A stretch of 64,000 bases of DNA, taken from contig WTPW01000158.1 in assembly GCA_009809945.1 (NCBI GenBank), positions 9,273 to 73,272 on the forward strand. The letters are read 5' to 3'. This DNA is from Gigaspora margarita. Its lineage: Eukaryota; Glomeromycota; Glomeromycetes; Diversisporales; Gigasporaceae. The translations under genes were made by a program, and so were the position numbers. This document shows positions 33,927 through 46,183 of this stretch, in pieces; positions within the stretch are counted from its first letter, which is position 1; each line of letters opens with the position of its first letter. The notes beneath the pieces are model-generated. The model was not told where the DNA came from. It worked only from the letters and a program-made list of their open reading frames with translations, and ran no database searches.

Positions 33927-36900
33927 ATTTTATAGAGGTCCCTTGTGAAGCAGGGACCTCTATTTAAAATTATTAAAAAAAAAGTGCGACACAAACTTAA
34001 ATAGTAATAGAAAATTGTGTTTTAGTATATTGTGTATGTGAGTAAAAAGTTTTTTTAAGAATTTTCTTTAAGAATTTTTAAGATTCTTTTAAGATTCTCA
34101 CCCTCCACCTCCCCTACTCACCCACCCTTAAAAAATTCTTTAAAAATCTTATCTTACCCTCCACCTCCCCCACCCACCCACCCTTGAAAAAATTCTTACT
34201 CGAGCACTGCCCTTGAAATTTTTTCAAACTCCGACCAAGAATAGATATCGGGTTTCATGTTCTCACGAAAATGGGTGTTTATAAAAAATTCAAACTCCGC
34301 CTGACCAGGTTCAAGTCAGGTTCGTTGAACCAAGATCGGGTTCATTTGAACCAAGATCGGGTTTAAAGGAACCAAGATCAGGTTCTTTGAACCAAGATCG
34401 CGTTCATTTTAACCAAGATCGGGTTCATTTGAACCAAGATTGGGTTTATTAGAACCAAGATCGGGTTCCTTTGACCCAAGATCGGGTTCAAATGAACCTA
34501 AGTCAGGTTCATTTGAACCAAGATCAGCTTTATTTGAACCAGGATCGGGTTTATTTGAACCAGAATCGGGTTCATTTGAACAAAGATCGGGTTCATTTAA
34601 ACCAGGATCAGGTTCGTTTACCCACAAATAAAACCAAACTTTCTAGCACACAGCAACGCCCGGGCACCTAATACTGGTCAATAAACTAAAACATGATTGT
34701 CCGTCCCTATTTGAGCTTATGTAACACTTTTTTTATTAATGATATTAGACAGAGGTCCCTTGCGAAGCAGGACCTCTATTTAAAATTATTAATAAAAAAA
34801 GCGTGACATAAGCTCAAATAGTTACAGACATTCAGGTTTTAGTATATTGTGAGTAAAAAGTTTCTTTAAGAAAGATTCTTTACAATTCTCACCCTCCACC
34901 TCCCCCACCCACCCACCCTTAAAAAATTCTTAAAAATTCTTGCCTCTACCTCCCCCACCCACCCACTCTTGAAAAATTCTTACCGGGCCCTGACTCTTGA
35001 ATTTTTTCAAACTCCGACTACATATAGAGGTCAGCTTTGGTATTCTCACGAAAATGATAGGTTATACAATATTCAAACTCTGCTGGATCGGGTTCATTTA
35101 CATCAAGATCGGGTTTACATGAACAGAGATTGGGTTCAAATAACCAAGACTGGGTTTTGATTATTTTAAACCCTGACCAACAATTCAGGATGACTTACCG
35201 GGTTCGCGTCAGGTTCTTTGCACCAAGATCGGGTTCATTTGAACCAAGATCGGGTTCATAAACCAAAATCGGGTTCAAATGAATCCAAGTTGGGTTCATT
35301 TGTACCAAGACTGGGTTCATTTGAACCAATATCGGGTTACTTTGAACCAGGATCGGGTGCATTTGAACCAAGATCGGGTTCATTTAAACCATGATCGGGT
35401 TCCTTTGAACCAGGATTGGGTTCATTTGAACCAGGATCGGGTTCATTTGAACCAGGATCAGGTTTATCTAACCACAAATAAAATAAACTTTCTAGCCCGC
35501 AGCAATGCCCGGGCACCTAACACTAGTTTCATACACCTAAGGCGCAGTTGTCCGTCACTAATTGAGCTTATGTCACACTTTTTTTTTATATAGTTATATA
35601 ATGAGGTCTCTTGAATTTTTTTGAGGTCCTCACGTAAAAAAATTCTTTAAAAATCTTATCTTACCCTCCACCTCTCCCACTCACCCACCTTTGAAAAAAC
35701 TCTTACACAGGGACTGACCCATAAAATTTTTTCAAACTCTGACCAAAAAAAGAGATCATCTTTTGTGTTCCCATGAAAATGGATGAGTTATATAAAAATT
35801 CAAACTCAGACGAGTCGTGTCATTTGAAACAAAATCAGGTGAACCACTGGTGAACCAGGATCAGGTTATTTGAACTATGATCGGGTTCATTTGAACCAAG
35901 ATCGAGTTTAGATTTTTTTAAACTCCGACTATAGATGCCTGGCGAAACTAATTTAGCCTTGACGAAATGACGAAACCATAAGTTTCGTCAAGTTTCGTCA
36001 ATGACGAAACTTATGGTTTCGTCAGGTTTCATCATTTCGCCAGGCATCACTAACTCCGACCATACATCTAAGCTGAATTTCGTGTTCCTACGAAAATGAT
36101 CGGGTTACATGAAATTCAAATTCCGTCAGATCGGGTTCAGATCAGGTTCATTGAACCAAGATCAGGTCCATTGAACCAAGACCGGGTTCAAGAACCAAGA
36201 TCGGGCTCAAATAACCCTAGCTCGGGCTCACTTGAACCAACAAGAACAAGAATCAAGACCAGATCAGCACAAGATCGGGTTCATTTGACCCAAGACCACC
36301 TACATTTAAAAATACAAAAAATAGAGCCTCAACTCGGGGCAACACCCGAGCCCTGACACTAGTCAATACATTATAATCCAATTGTCCATCACTAATTGAG
36401 CTTATGTTATGCTCTTTTTAAAATTATTAAAAAAAAGCGCAACATAATCTTAATTAGTGACAGACAATTGGATTATAATGTATTGTGAGTAAAAAGTTTC
36501 TTTAAGAATTTTTAAGTTTCTTTAAGATTCATTACAATTCTTACCCTCCACCTCCCCACCCACCCACCCTTAAAAAATTCTTTAAAAATCTTATCTTACC
36601 CTCCACCTTCCCCACCTACACACCCTTGAAAAAATTTCAACTCGGGCACTGCCCTTAAAATTTTTTCAAACTCCGATCAAGAATAGAAATCAGGTTTTAT
36701 CTTCCCACGAAACTAGATGGTTATACAAAATTCAAACTCTGCCAGACCGGGTTCGGGTCAGGTTCATTGAACTAAGATCAGGTTCATTTGAACCAAGTTC
36801 AGGTTTAAAAACCAAGATCGGGTTCAGATTTTTTAACTCTGACCAAAAAAAGAGAACAGTTTTTGTGTTCACAAAAAATGATCAGGTTATATAAAAATTC

Positions 36901-37097
36901 AAACTCCGCATCCTGGGTTAGTATTGAGTTCCTTTGAACCAAGACTGGGTTCATTTGAACCAAGATCAGGTTCAAATGAACCTAAGTCGGGTTCATTTGA
37001 ACAAAGCCCAGTTTAAGTACCAGGATCGGGTTCATCTAACCACATATAAAAAATAAACTTTCTAGCCCGCGGCAACGCCCGGGCACCTAACACTAGT
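33927..37097 (+). repeat. Tandem cluster of ACTAGT-terminated iteron elements, block 2
   Basis: Four head-to-tail units ending near 34678 (ACTGGT variant), 35527, 36363 and 37097, each with the foldback, C-rich block, iteron array and GC-rich terminal hairpin described for block 1. The first unit begins in the middle of the junction palindrome (only one arm present), so its left part was lost. The iteron array at 34330-34620 is the most regular, about 11 units. Confidence 0.85.
35934..36048. mobile_element. Palindromic MITE (about 115 bp) inside an iteron element
   Basis: Arms GATGCCTGGCGAAAC and TTTCGCCAGGCATC, the interior also folding through GACGAAACCATAAGTTTCGT and its complement. AACTCCGACTATA lies at the left edge and AACTCCGACCATA three bases past the right edge, consistent with a target duplication of about 13 bp. 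Confidence 0.75.
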
Positions 37098-37293
37098 AAA
37101 ATATTGTATTACACACAGTATAGTCATGATTTCTATTAGCATATAGTCGAGTCAGTTTGTATTGAATTTGCAATTATGATTTTGTTATGATTCATCATAC
37201 AGGCTATTGCAATAACATAGTATGTACATTGCACGACACTTAAAGACTACATAAACTTTAAAACCAATAACTTTTGATCTAAAAAAGATATTA
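37098..37293. repeat. Relic of the ~170-bp degenerate repeat
   Basis: GATTTCTATTAGCATATAGT, GTTTGTATTGAATTTGCAAT and TTTTGTTATGATTCATCAT match the family at 29.1-31.1 kb. Confidence 0.55.
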
Positions 37294-38052
37294 CCATATT
37301 ACCGTGAAATAACATGCACCTGCATGGTGATTCGATCACCTGCGTGCTATTTTGAGTGCGCGCATGTGCGCTATTTTGAGGTATCCCAATTTTTTATCCT
37401 GTACCGGCACTAAAAATCTAAACCTTAATAATATATATATAGGAACAATTAACCTATTGTTGAACTTCTATGTGTGATAGTAAAAAGCGAATTATTTATT
37501 TTTTTAAAATTTGCACATATATAAAGTATTGCTATAGTGTGGCACATTCAACTTGTCACACATGACAACAGGCAGGGCGCTAGGTGCAATGAATGAAGAG
37601 AAAGGGCAGGGTGGATAAGAGCCAGATTATAATCAGGTATCACCTGTAGATTTACAATCTTATTTTTCTTTGTTCTTTGTTATCATTGCACAGCACTCTA
37701 AGGCCATTATCATTCTAACTTTAAAAGGATGTGCATAAAACATTCATTTATGATCAAAAATTATATTCCAGTATTAAATCAAAAAGAATGGCCCGTAACA
37801 ATTTATTATCCTGCTAGAATAAGGATAGCGCTAATTGAACATTTAGTTATTCTTGAAGCAATTAAAGCTAAAAAGAATAAATATGAAGCATTCGTTGAAC
37901 ATCTTTGTTATGCATTCGATTAAATAATATTCTATATATGGTACGCGCAATTTCATGATGCACATGGGCATTATTTTGAAACCAAGTATGCTATTTTTAG
38001 GAGATGCAATTTTAAAAATAATGCCCATGATCATTATTTCGCGGTAATATGG
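37294..38052. mobile_element. TA-flanked TIR element (759 bp)
   Basis: Left CCATATTACCGTGAAATAA and right TTATTTCGCGGTAATATGG, with TA at each border. The interior is unusually GC-richer than its surroundings. It holds a 64-codon open frame at 37729-37923 (MCIKHSFMIKNYIPVLNQKE..., rich in Ile/Lys/Glu) that I do not recognise. It could be captured host sequence or a transposase remnant. Confidence 0.8.
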
Positions 38053-38164
38053 TAAAAAAGGAAGCCATTATTTTATAGATAAATTAATTTATTATAACTT
38101 ATCAGCTTGGTTTACTAACAAATTATACTGACTTTTTAAATTATATAGCTTTAAAAATATAGTA

Positions 38165-38626
38165 CTTTACAGAAACTAGTACTTTTTTTAGATGAGTTTA
38201 AGATAGTTTAAGATAATATTAAAGTTATTAATATTATTTTTTTTATAATTAAAAGATTATTTTAAGATTTAAAATCTAAAAATAATAATATTATTATGGT
38301 TTAATAATTATAAATTATTATAAGATAATTATATGATTATTGGTTAAGATTATTTTAAGATGTTTTAAGATTTTACTAAGATTTTTTTAAGATGATAATA
38401 AGATTATTTTAAGATCATTTTAAGATTACTATAAGATTATTTTAAGATTATTTTAAGATGGTTTTAAGATTATTATAAGATAAGATTATTATAAGATTAT
38501 TTTAAGATTATTATAAGATTATTAGGAGTATTATAAGATTATTATAAGACATAATTTTGATAATTTTATTATAATCTTTAAGATTATAATAAATCAATGG
38601 AAAAAAATTAGGTAGTTTCTGTAAAG
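38165..38626. mobile_element. TA-flanked MITE (462 bp) carrying a simple-repeat array
   Basis: TIRs CTTTACAGAAACTA and TAGTTTCTGTAAAG are perfect, with TA on both sides (16 of 16 including the TA). Most of the interior (about 38190-38590) is a degenerate array of TTTTAAGATTATTATAAGAT, 10-12 bp period. Confidence 0.85.
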
Positions 38627-39910
38627 TATTTTTATATGATTATTAGAAAACATAATAAAGGAATCAGAGATCTGCTCTGAATGCTAATTGGTTATTTATT
38701 CTTAATTTAATTGGTCAATTTCAGAAACTGTAACTAGTGTGTGGAAAAACATATGATTTGTCATATCGATGTGTTGATAATGATGACAAAGTTAACCTTA
38801 CTAATTTTATCTGTATACTTTAATGTTTTTATTGGCTGCATCCAAAAATGTGGAAAAATATTTGGTCAGCCTATGACAATTCCTATTTCAAACTGTAATT
38901 ATTGTGATATATCATATTTTGTTATCAATCTATAAATTATAAATCCACAGGGTGTTCACTTTTGGCAATTGGTTTCAAGAGAATGTTATGTAAGATTAGA
39001 CTATGCAAAGTTGATTTTTCATTTTATATTATATAAAATCTGAAACTTTGGTCAGTTAGTTGGATTTTTTTTATTTACTGTAAATTAATAGATTAATATT
39101 TACATCAAGATTAACTATGCAAAGTTGATTTTTCATATTTGTTACATGGAATCTGAAAAATTTAGTTAGTCTGAATTTTTTTATTTATTTTTTTTTAATT
39201 TGCTGTAATCTAATATTAGGCCTTGTGAAGTTGATTTTTGTTTTGCACTACATGGAAACTGATAACTTCAGTTAGTCAGTCAGATTTGTTTTTCTTTATT
39301 TTTTATTTTTTATTTTTTTTTAATCTGATATAATCTAATATTAGACCTCATGAAGTTGTTTTTTATTTTGCATTACATAGGAACTAATAACTTAAGTCAG
39401 TTGGTCAGATTTTTCTTTTTTTCAATTTGCTGTAATCTAATATTAGATCTTATGAAGTTGATTTTTTGTTTTGCATTATGTGGGAACTGATAACTTCAGT
39501 CAGTCAGTTGTATTTTTTTTATTTTTTTATTTTTTTTTTAATTTACTGTAATCTAATATTAGGCCTCATGAAGTTGAAGTTGATTTTTCATTTTGCATTA
39601 TATAGGAACTAATAACTTTGGTAAGTTGGTCAGATTTTTTTTTTGTTTTTTTTTTAATTTGCTGTAATCTAATATTAGGCCTTGTGAAGTTGATTTTTCA
39701 TTTTGCATTATATGGAAATTGATAACTTTGGTCAGTCAGTCAAATTTGTTTTCCTTTTTTTTGTTTTTTTTTAATTTGCTGTAATCTAATATTAGGTCTT
39801 ATGAAGTTGATTTTTTATTTAGCATTATATAGGACCTAATAACTTTGGTCAGTTGATCAGATTTGTTTTTTTTTAATTTGCTATAATATTATCTAATATT
39901 AGATCTTATA

Positions 39911-41875
39911 CATCAGCAAAATAAACATATAAAATCTTTCGAAAGAAATTGCATACCGAAACTTTTGAAAAAATTGCGATTGACACGCTATCTTTCGAAA
40001 GAATCACAATCTTTTGAAAGATTTCGGCATGCATTTCTTTTGAAATATTTCGAAATTTATTGCTAAATATTGCAAAATAGGGCAAATAAAAACAATGCAA
40101 CGCTGTACCACTCCTGTACCTAATTATTCCCTCTCCAGGGTCACAGGAGGTAATATTTTGCATATTATCACAATAAATGATATACATATTCACATAGCAT
40201 GGTTTTGCAATTTTTTGAACGTTTTCACAGGTTTTCGCATGTATTTGCAATTCAATATAAAATTTTATATTTTTTTTATTTATTATTATACGTTATATTC
40301 TAAATTTATTTTAAATTAAATACATATTTTTATTCAATATTATATTTTTATTATATATTATTATACAAAAAAATGAAAAAAACGACAAACCCCAAAAAAA
40401 TGAAAAAAATCGACAAAAAAAATGAACCCAAAAAAAATGAAAAAAATGCAAACGAAAACGTATTTTAAAATACTTTCGCACTTTGTTACATATAATTCCA
40501 AAAAACTAGCCCTACACGTTTATTTTCGCTCATCCCTATTATTTCGCTTCTTTGTTTTAACTATCATTTTGTTTCGCTATTTCTTTTGTTTTTGCTATCA
40601 TTTTTGTTTCGCTCTTTTTTAAATACTTCCTAAAAATAGTGTAGAAGTGAAATATAAAAAAAAAATTGAAAAAACAAAAAATATAAGCAAACTGAATAAA
40701 AAAAAATAAAAACAAAAAAAAATAATTCCAAAAAAATGAAAAAAAATGAAAATGAAACCATATTTTAAAATACTATAATTCCAGCTCTACACGCTTATTT
40801 TCACTCACCCTGCAGTTAACTATTATTTCACTTCTTTGTTTTAACTATCGTTTTGTTTCAGCTATTTCTTTTGTTTGACTATTATCTTCATTTCGCTCTT
40901 TTTTAAATACTTCCTAAAAATAGTAGAGAAGTGAAAAATAAAAAAAAAACAAATAAAAAAACAAAAAAAAAATAAAGGAAGCTCCAAATCTCCATTTTTC
41001 ATATTTGCCAAATGCCAAAATAGTCTGGGTTGGTTTTCTTGAAAGTGCTAGGAAGTAAGAGTTGTGTTTTTGCAAAATGCCGGAATAAATTAAATTAATA
41101 AAAAAAAATTTAAAAAAAAACAAATACAAAAAAGTGTTAAACAAAAAAAAATATAACTAAACCTTGCAAAGACTTGTGAAAACTTGCATTCAACTAAAAC
41201 CATTTCTTTAAAGAACCGTTCTTGGCAATTTAGAAATTGCAAAGAAATAGTTGTGTTCTTGCAAAGTGTCAAAAGTCTGAGTTGGCTTGCAAAGTCAAAT
41301 CTGCATTCCTGCAAAGTAGCGAAATATTGTAGGTTTTCTTGCAAATCTCCAAAGTTAGGTTGGTGTTCTTGTAAAATACTAAAATAAAAAAAAAATTTAA
41401 AAAATAGATAAAAAAAAAAAGAGAAAAAAAACAAAGAGGCGAACAAAATAAACAAACCGAACAAAAAAAACAAAGCAAACAAAAAAAAAAACAATGTAAA
41501 ACTGAAGATCTAATTATAAACAAAGATCAATCTGATCTTGTAATACAGAGTTTGTAGATTATATTCAAACATCATCGAAATATTTAAATAATTTGAAAAT
41601 ATTAGTTCGATATGATCTTGGTATGACCCAGGTTACAAATCAGCTGATCTAGCTTGGTTTCCCTGGTCTAAAATATTTTGAAATATTTTGAAAAATATTT
41701 CGATACCACTTTCGAAATATTTCAAAATTTTTTTTCGAAATATTTCGAAACCTAAAATATTTCAAAAAATATTTTGAAATATTTCAAAATATATTGCGAT
41801 ATGCAAGATCTTTTGAAAGATTTTGCATGTGCGCAAGATCTTTCGAAAGATTTTGGTACTATAAATTTGCTGATG
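39911..41875. mobile_element. TIR element (1965 bp) nested in the tandem repeat
   Basis: Starts CATCAGCAAAATAAACAT and ends ATAAATTTGCTGATG; both ends then carry AAAATCTTTCGAAAGA. TA borders each end (39909-39910, 41876-41877). Removing the element with one TA rebuilds a normal tandem-repeat unit (CTTAT...AAGTTGATTTTT). The right subterminal 41660-41860 is crowded with TTTCGAAATATTTCGAAA-type dyads. No transposase is seen. Confidence 0.85.
40420..40945. repeat. ~310-bp tandem duplication inside the nested element
   Basis: The stretch AAACGTATTTTAAAATACTT...TTTAAATACTTCCTAAAAAT occurs at about 40430-40640 and again at about 40740-40925, with A/C-rich spacers around it. Open frames here are compositional. 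Confidence 0.75.
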
Positions 41876-42490
41876 TAAAGTTGATTTTTCAGTTCGCATA
41901 CACAAAAACTGAAAAAACTTTGAGCAGATTTATTTTTCTTTTTCTTTTTTTTTCTCTTTATTTTTTATTTATATTTTTTATTTTTATTTTTTTTTAATTT
42001 TATTTTTTTTAATTTACTATAATATTAGGCCTTGTGAAGTTGAATATTCATTTTGCATTATACGGGAACTGAAAACTTCAGTTAGTTGGTTAGATCTGTT
42101 TTTTTTCATTTAGCTATAATCTAATATTAGGTCTCACAAAGTTGATTTTTTGTTTTGCATTATATGGAATCTAATAACTTTGGTTAGTTGGTCAGATTTG
42201 TTTTTCTTTTTTTTTAATTTACAATAAACCAATAAAATAATATTTACATTTTAATATTGGGCCACACAAAGTTGATTTTTTGTTTTGTGTTAAATGGGAA
42301 TATGAAAATTTCAGTCTGCTTGTCAGATTTTTATATTATATGAAAGTTGATTTTTTATTTTGCATTACATGAATTTGAAAGCTTTGGTCAGTTTATTGAG
42401 AGGTTCTTTTCTTTGTAAATATACTCTAAATTAATAGAATTATCTAGATTAGGGCATGCAAGGTTGTTTTATTGTTTTGTATTATATAAA

Positions 42491-43473
42491 CTTTGAAAAC
42501 TTGGATCAAATGTTCACTTTTTTTAATTTATTTTTTTTGCTAAAAAGTAAAAATCACCATAACTTCAGTAATAACTCAACCTTAACCATATCAGAAAATA
42601 GGTTTTGTTGCAGAATTCTATACATAATTAAAAAAATAACAAATAAGATGAGTGGCACAAAGTGCTACACATTGAACTAATAACATATAAAAAAAGTAAA
42701 AAATAGGACATATCAGAACAAATTACCTATCAATTTTTTTGAATTTATATAATAAATTTTTAAAAAAAATTTTAACCAATTAAAATATAGGAAATTTGGC
42801 CAATCAAATTTAAGCAACTTTAAAACATTAAAAATCAACTTTTTAAATAAATTAAAACTTTTAATTTTTAAATTTTGAAAATGGGACAAATGTAGTCTTT
42901 AAGTGTCATGCACTATAGTTGTTAGTTTGCATTCAAAAATTTTATCACAAGACTTGCTATTGTAATAAATTAAATAATAGATCAATTATCGCATAATTTA
43001 GTAGTGTAATAAGATTTATATAGAAATTAAAATGTGCTATATTAAAACCTTTTAAAGTTGTAATCAAAATTGACTAAAATTTTATAATATATAGAACAAA
43101 ATGCACATTTTATAATAGTAAAATTTTAATAAAAAAGTATATATTTAAAAAAATTATACTTCTATATATTATAAAGTTTTCTTCAATTGGCTCAAATTTC
43201 CTCTAGTTACAAAAATCATTGATTTTAATTGATCAATATTATAGGTTCATTATATGATGTTTGTAAACAACTTTTGATATCTAAAATTTATTTTTATAAC
43301 TTGATCCAATTTTAATAATTCTATTATTTTTAGAATCAGAAAATCTTGCTCTATAATTTTATTTAATAGTTCAAAAATAATTTGCTTAAAAAAATTTTAC
43401 TAAATTTTAAAAAAAAAATCAAAACTACAAATTTTACATACAAATTGCAATTTATACTCTTTACTTTTAACTA
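42491..43473. other. AT-rich region with one small foldback
   Basis: An inverted pair AATTTTATAATATATAGAA / TTCTATATATTATAAAGTTT encloses about 70 bp at 43072-43182. 42900-42990 is another relic of the ~170-bp repeat. No gene. Confidence 0.5.
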
Positions 43474-43688
43474 CTGTATTTCTCCAAAAATAAGCACCTC
43501 TTGAAGCAATTTTTATAGCCAAAATTCTCATGATCTAATAATTAGATTTACATAATTTTGGTATCATTTAAATCATCTTATTAAAATAATTTGAATAGTA
43601 CCAAAATTATGCTAATCTAATCTTTAGATCACGAGAATTTTGTTTTAAAAAATTTCTTTGAGGAGTGCTTATTTTTAGAGAAATACAG
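43474..43688. mobile_element. TA-flanked MITE (215 bp), CxGTATTT family
   Basis: Ends CTGTATTTCTCCAAAAATAA and TTATTTTTAGAGAAATACAG, with a long inner dyad (AAAATTCTCATGATCTAATA and complement), TA on both sides. Its ends resemble those of the element at 54131-54458. Confidence 0.88.
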
Positions 43689-43860
43689 TATTATAATTTA
43701 CTGTTATAATAGATGCTTGAAATATAAGTATTAAGGCAGCTTTTGCTTCAAATCATTTGCTATCCATGAGTATGATAAATTTTGGCTATTAGCAATCTGA
43801 TCAGTAATGAAAGTATGATATATGTGATCAGTATTGTTAATTATTAAGCCAAAATGCTAG

Positions 43861-44056
43861 ACAGTATAATAGGACCCCGAGCTATTGATAAATAGGTTAG
43901 AAGAATTCAAAAAAAGGAAATTTTGGTAGAAAATCACCAAATATTGCATTTTTAAATAGAAATTTTGCAAATTTTGGTCAAAAATAAGCATTCATAAGCT
44001 AAATTTTGTATAAAAATAAGCAAATTAGTCACTGACCTATTTATATATAGCACAGT
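43861..44056. mobile_element. Possible diverged member of the CAGTAGGACC MITE family
   Basis: Left TAGGACCCCGAGCTATTGAT then AAATAGGTTAG; right TGACCTATTTATATATAGCACAG. The inverted match and the GGACCCCG motif resemble 32930-33121. The left border is unclear. Confidence 0.45.
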
Positions 44057-44651
44057 AATCTGTCAGGATTACAGTCAATAATCAAGAGTTGGCCTGTTAG
44101 AATAATGGCTTAATTAAACAGATAATAGAAAAAATATAACAAAAAAGGTGTAAATACTATGAAATTGCTATATTGGTTGCTTAATAGCAAAAGGGGCAAT
44201 ACCAATATATATTTTTTATAGCTATGCATTATACTGAAATAAAAGACAAAACAAAAAACTTGCTATTGTAGTATGTAGTTAATTATTAATAACTGCCATA
44301 ATTTGCCATAAAATTTTGTTATAAAACTTGTTAGCTATTGTGATAACATGCAGTATTGGTATTAATAGTTAGGTTTCTATCCAATAAAAAATATTAAAAA
44401 TTTTATTCAGATTTTGTTTAGATAATTAGTTTTAAAATTAACCATTTTTTTAAAATAAAACCTATATAAAACACTTATATTTCTAATAATTTTATATCAA
44501 AAACATTATAACTATAAAATCAGAAATATTAAGGGTTGAATAACAATATAGTTTGTTGAAGATAATGTTAAAATCAAATAATGCTAAAATTTATATAATT
44601 ACATAATGATCTTTAAGTAAACAAATTTGAGAGGTGTTCTAGCTATTGTTG
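44057..44651. other. AT-rich region
   Basis: Relic of the ~170-bp repeat around 44270-44360 (TAAAATTTTGTTATAAAACT then TGTTAGCTATTGTGATAA). No gene. Confidence 0.45.
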
Positions 44652-44766
44652 GTATTAGAGTTAGGGTTTGGGTATTTTTTAGTTTGATTTTTGTATATAT
44701 TATAATTAAATCTATTAGTTTAATTAAAATTACATTATACCCAAACCTAACACTAACTCTAATAGC
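44652..44766. repeat. Foldback (about 115 bp)
   Basis: ATTAGAGTTAGGGTTTGGGT and ACCCAAACCTAACACTAACTCTAAT are inverted around an AT-rich loop, giving a MITE-like hairpin. Confidence 0.7.
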
Positions 44767-44924
44767 GAAATTTTTTAGGTTAGCTTAATTAAGTTTTATA
44801 ATAATCAGTGATATACCTAAGGTTTGTTTATGTGGAATATCATTAGTGATCATATGAATTTCAGCATTATCTCTAACCTAATTTACTAAAAAAAATTGTT
44901 ACAAATTATACAAAATACTGTATA

Positions 44925-45610
44925 TAGTTAAAGTGAATTTGGTATGTGGTTTATTAGATGTAGAATCTTTTTCTATAAGCAATTTTTTTATTGCTGTTGG
45001 TGGTGGAAAGTAGTGCTAATTCAATTTGTCCATTTATGCAGCATAGTCCTGGTTTTTCTTGCCTCTATTTTAAAGCTCCACAATGTTCACAAATAATATC
45101 AATTTATGTTATCCCTTTATTACATTCTTCTCCTCTTCTTTCTCCTTCATTCACTCCTCTTTTTCTTCTCTTCTTCATCCACATCTTTCTCATATTTATT
45201 TAAACTACAATGTTCTATTTTAAAAAATTGTTCATATTGTTTTTGTTTTTTTTCTGTATATCTTTTTTGTATTCTTTCTCTTTGTTTTCTTTTTACTTCA
45301 TCTTTCTTCAGACTCATAGATGCTCTATACCTCTGTTGTCTCAATGTAGAAGCTTTTCTTGATCTTGCTCTTGTTCTTGAAGATACAGGTAAATTTGCTT
45401 TAGATTGAGATCATGTTCTTGAAACAGGACCTGTTTCTGAAGGTGTAAAAGAACTTTCTTTTTTATTATAATAAGACTTAGCAGCTCTTATTTTGCTTAG
45501 TCTTTTTGATTTTTCTTCTTGAGTTCCACCTCCTTTAGGTACAGGATATTTATCTAATATATACTGAGGTGTAGACAAATCTTCTTTTTCTGTCTTTTTT
45601 CTTTTTTTGA
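44925..45610 (-). pseudogene. Helitron Rep/helicase N-terminal remnant
   Basis: On the minus strand the sequence reads TPQYILDKYPVPKGGG, a basic stretch (RQQRYRASMSLKKDEVKRKQ...), then CEHCGALK...EKPGLCCINGQIEL, followed in another frame by PPPTAIKKLLIEKD. The CxxCGA...E.PG.CC.NG motif and the following PPP...LL segment are the N-terminal hallmark of Helitron transposases, upstream of the Rep domain. The catalytic HUH and helicase parts are absent, and at least three stops or frame changes interrupt the piece. It is therefore a dead fragment. Its presence shows that Helitrons have been active in this genome. Confidence 0.75.
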
Positions 45611-46183
45611 TTATTTTAATAAAAAAAATTTAAAAAATAATAAGATTAATTATTTGAACATTTATAATTTTTAAATAATACAAAGTATTTATTAAAAGAG
45701 TGAATCTATTTGTAACCAGTGGTGACACACCCCAATCATGTACAACCAATCAAAATTGATCTCAGAAATCAACTCAGCCCAGATTTCATGGGCCAATCAA
45801 AAAGAACGAAATAATAATTACACTTTTTTTACTTTTTTTTAAATATAACATGGCCAATTACATAATTTTTTTTAACTAATTAATAATTTATTATAATGCA
45901 GTTAATTACAATTATAATATTATAGACCAGTATGTGCAGTACAATAGTATCAACTTCGCGCCTAGCAAATAATATATAAAAAAAAAAAACTGCACACACA
46001 CAAGAAGTTTGCAATTCAAACATAATCTATACCTGAATTTGACAATCAGCTTGCATGTCAAAACCATTATAAACCTCTACTAGAGTTTTTTCTAGCCTCA
46101 TTTGCTTATACACAAAAAGAGCCAAAAGTCCAAGAACAACGACAAAACCCACCAACAAAGACTTCAACAATGGTGGCAAAATA

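Larger units (their letters stand above)
38990..42490 (+). repeat. ~110-125-bp tandem repeat, interrupted by a 2-kb insertion
   Basis: About 13 units of TTTGCTGTAATCTAATATTA, GGCCTTGTGAAGTTGATTTT, TTTGCATTATATGGGAACTG, ATAACTTTGGTCAGTCAGTC + poly-T. Units run 38990-39908 and resume at 41878-42490. Poly-T tract length varies between units and accounts for the length differences. Confidence 0.88.

Noticed and set aside
40422-41523. Phe-rich open frames on both strands
   Set aside because: Arise from A/T-rich low-complexity and duplicated sequence inside the 2-kb TIR element; no domain.
44991-45408. Plus-strand Ser/Leu-rich open frames
   Set aside because: Antisense of the Helitron N-terminal remnant, whose cysteine motif is on the minus strand.
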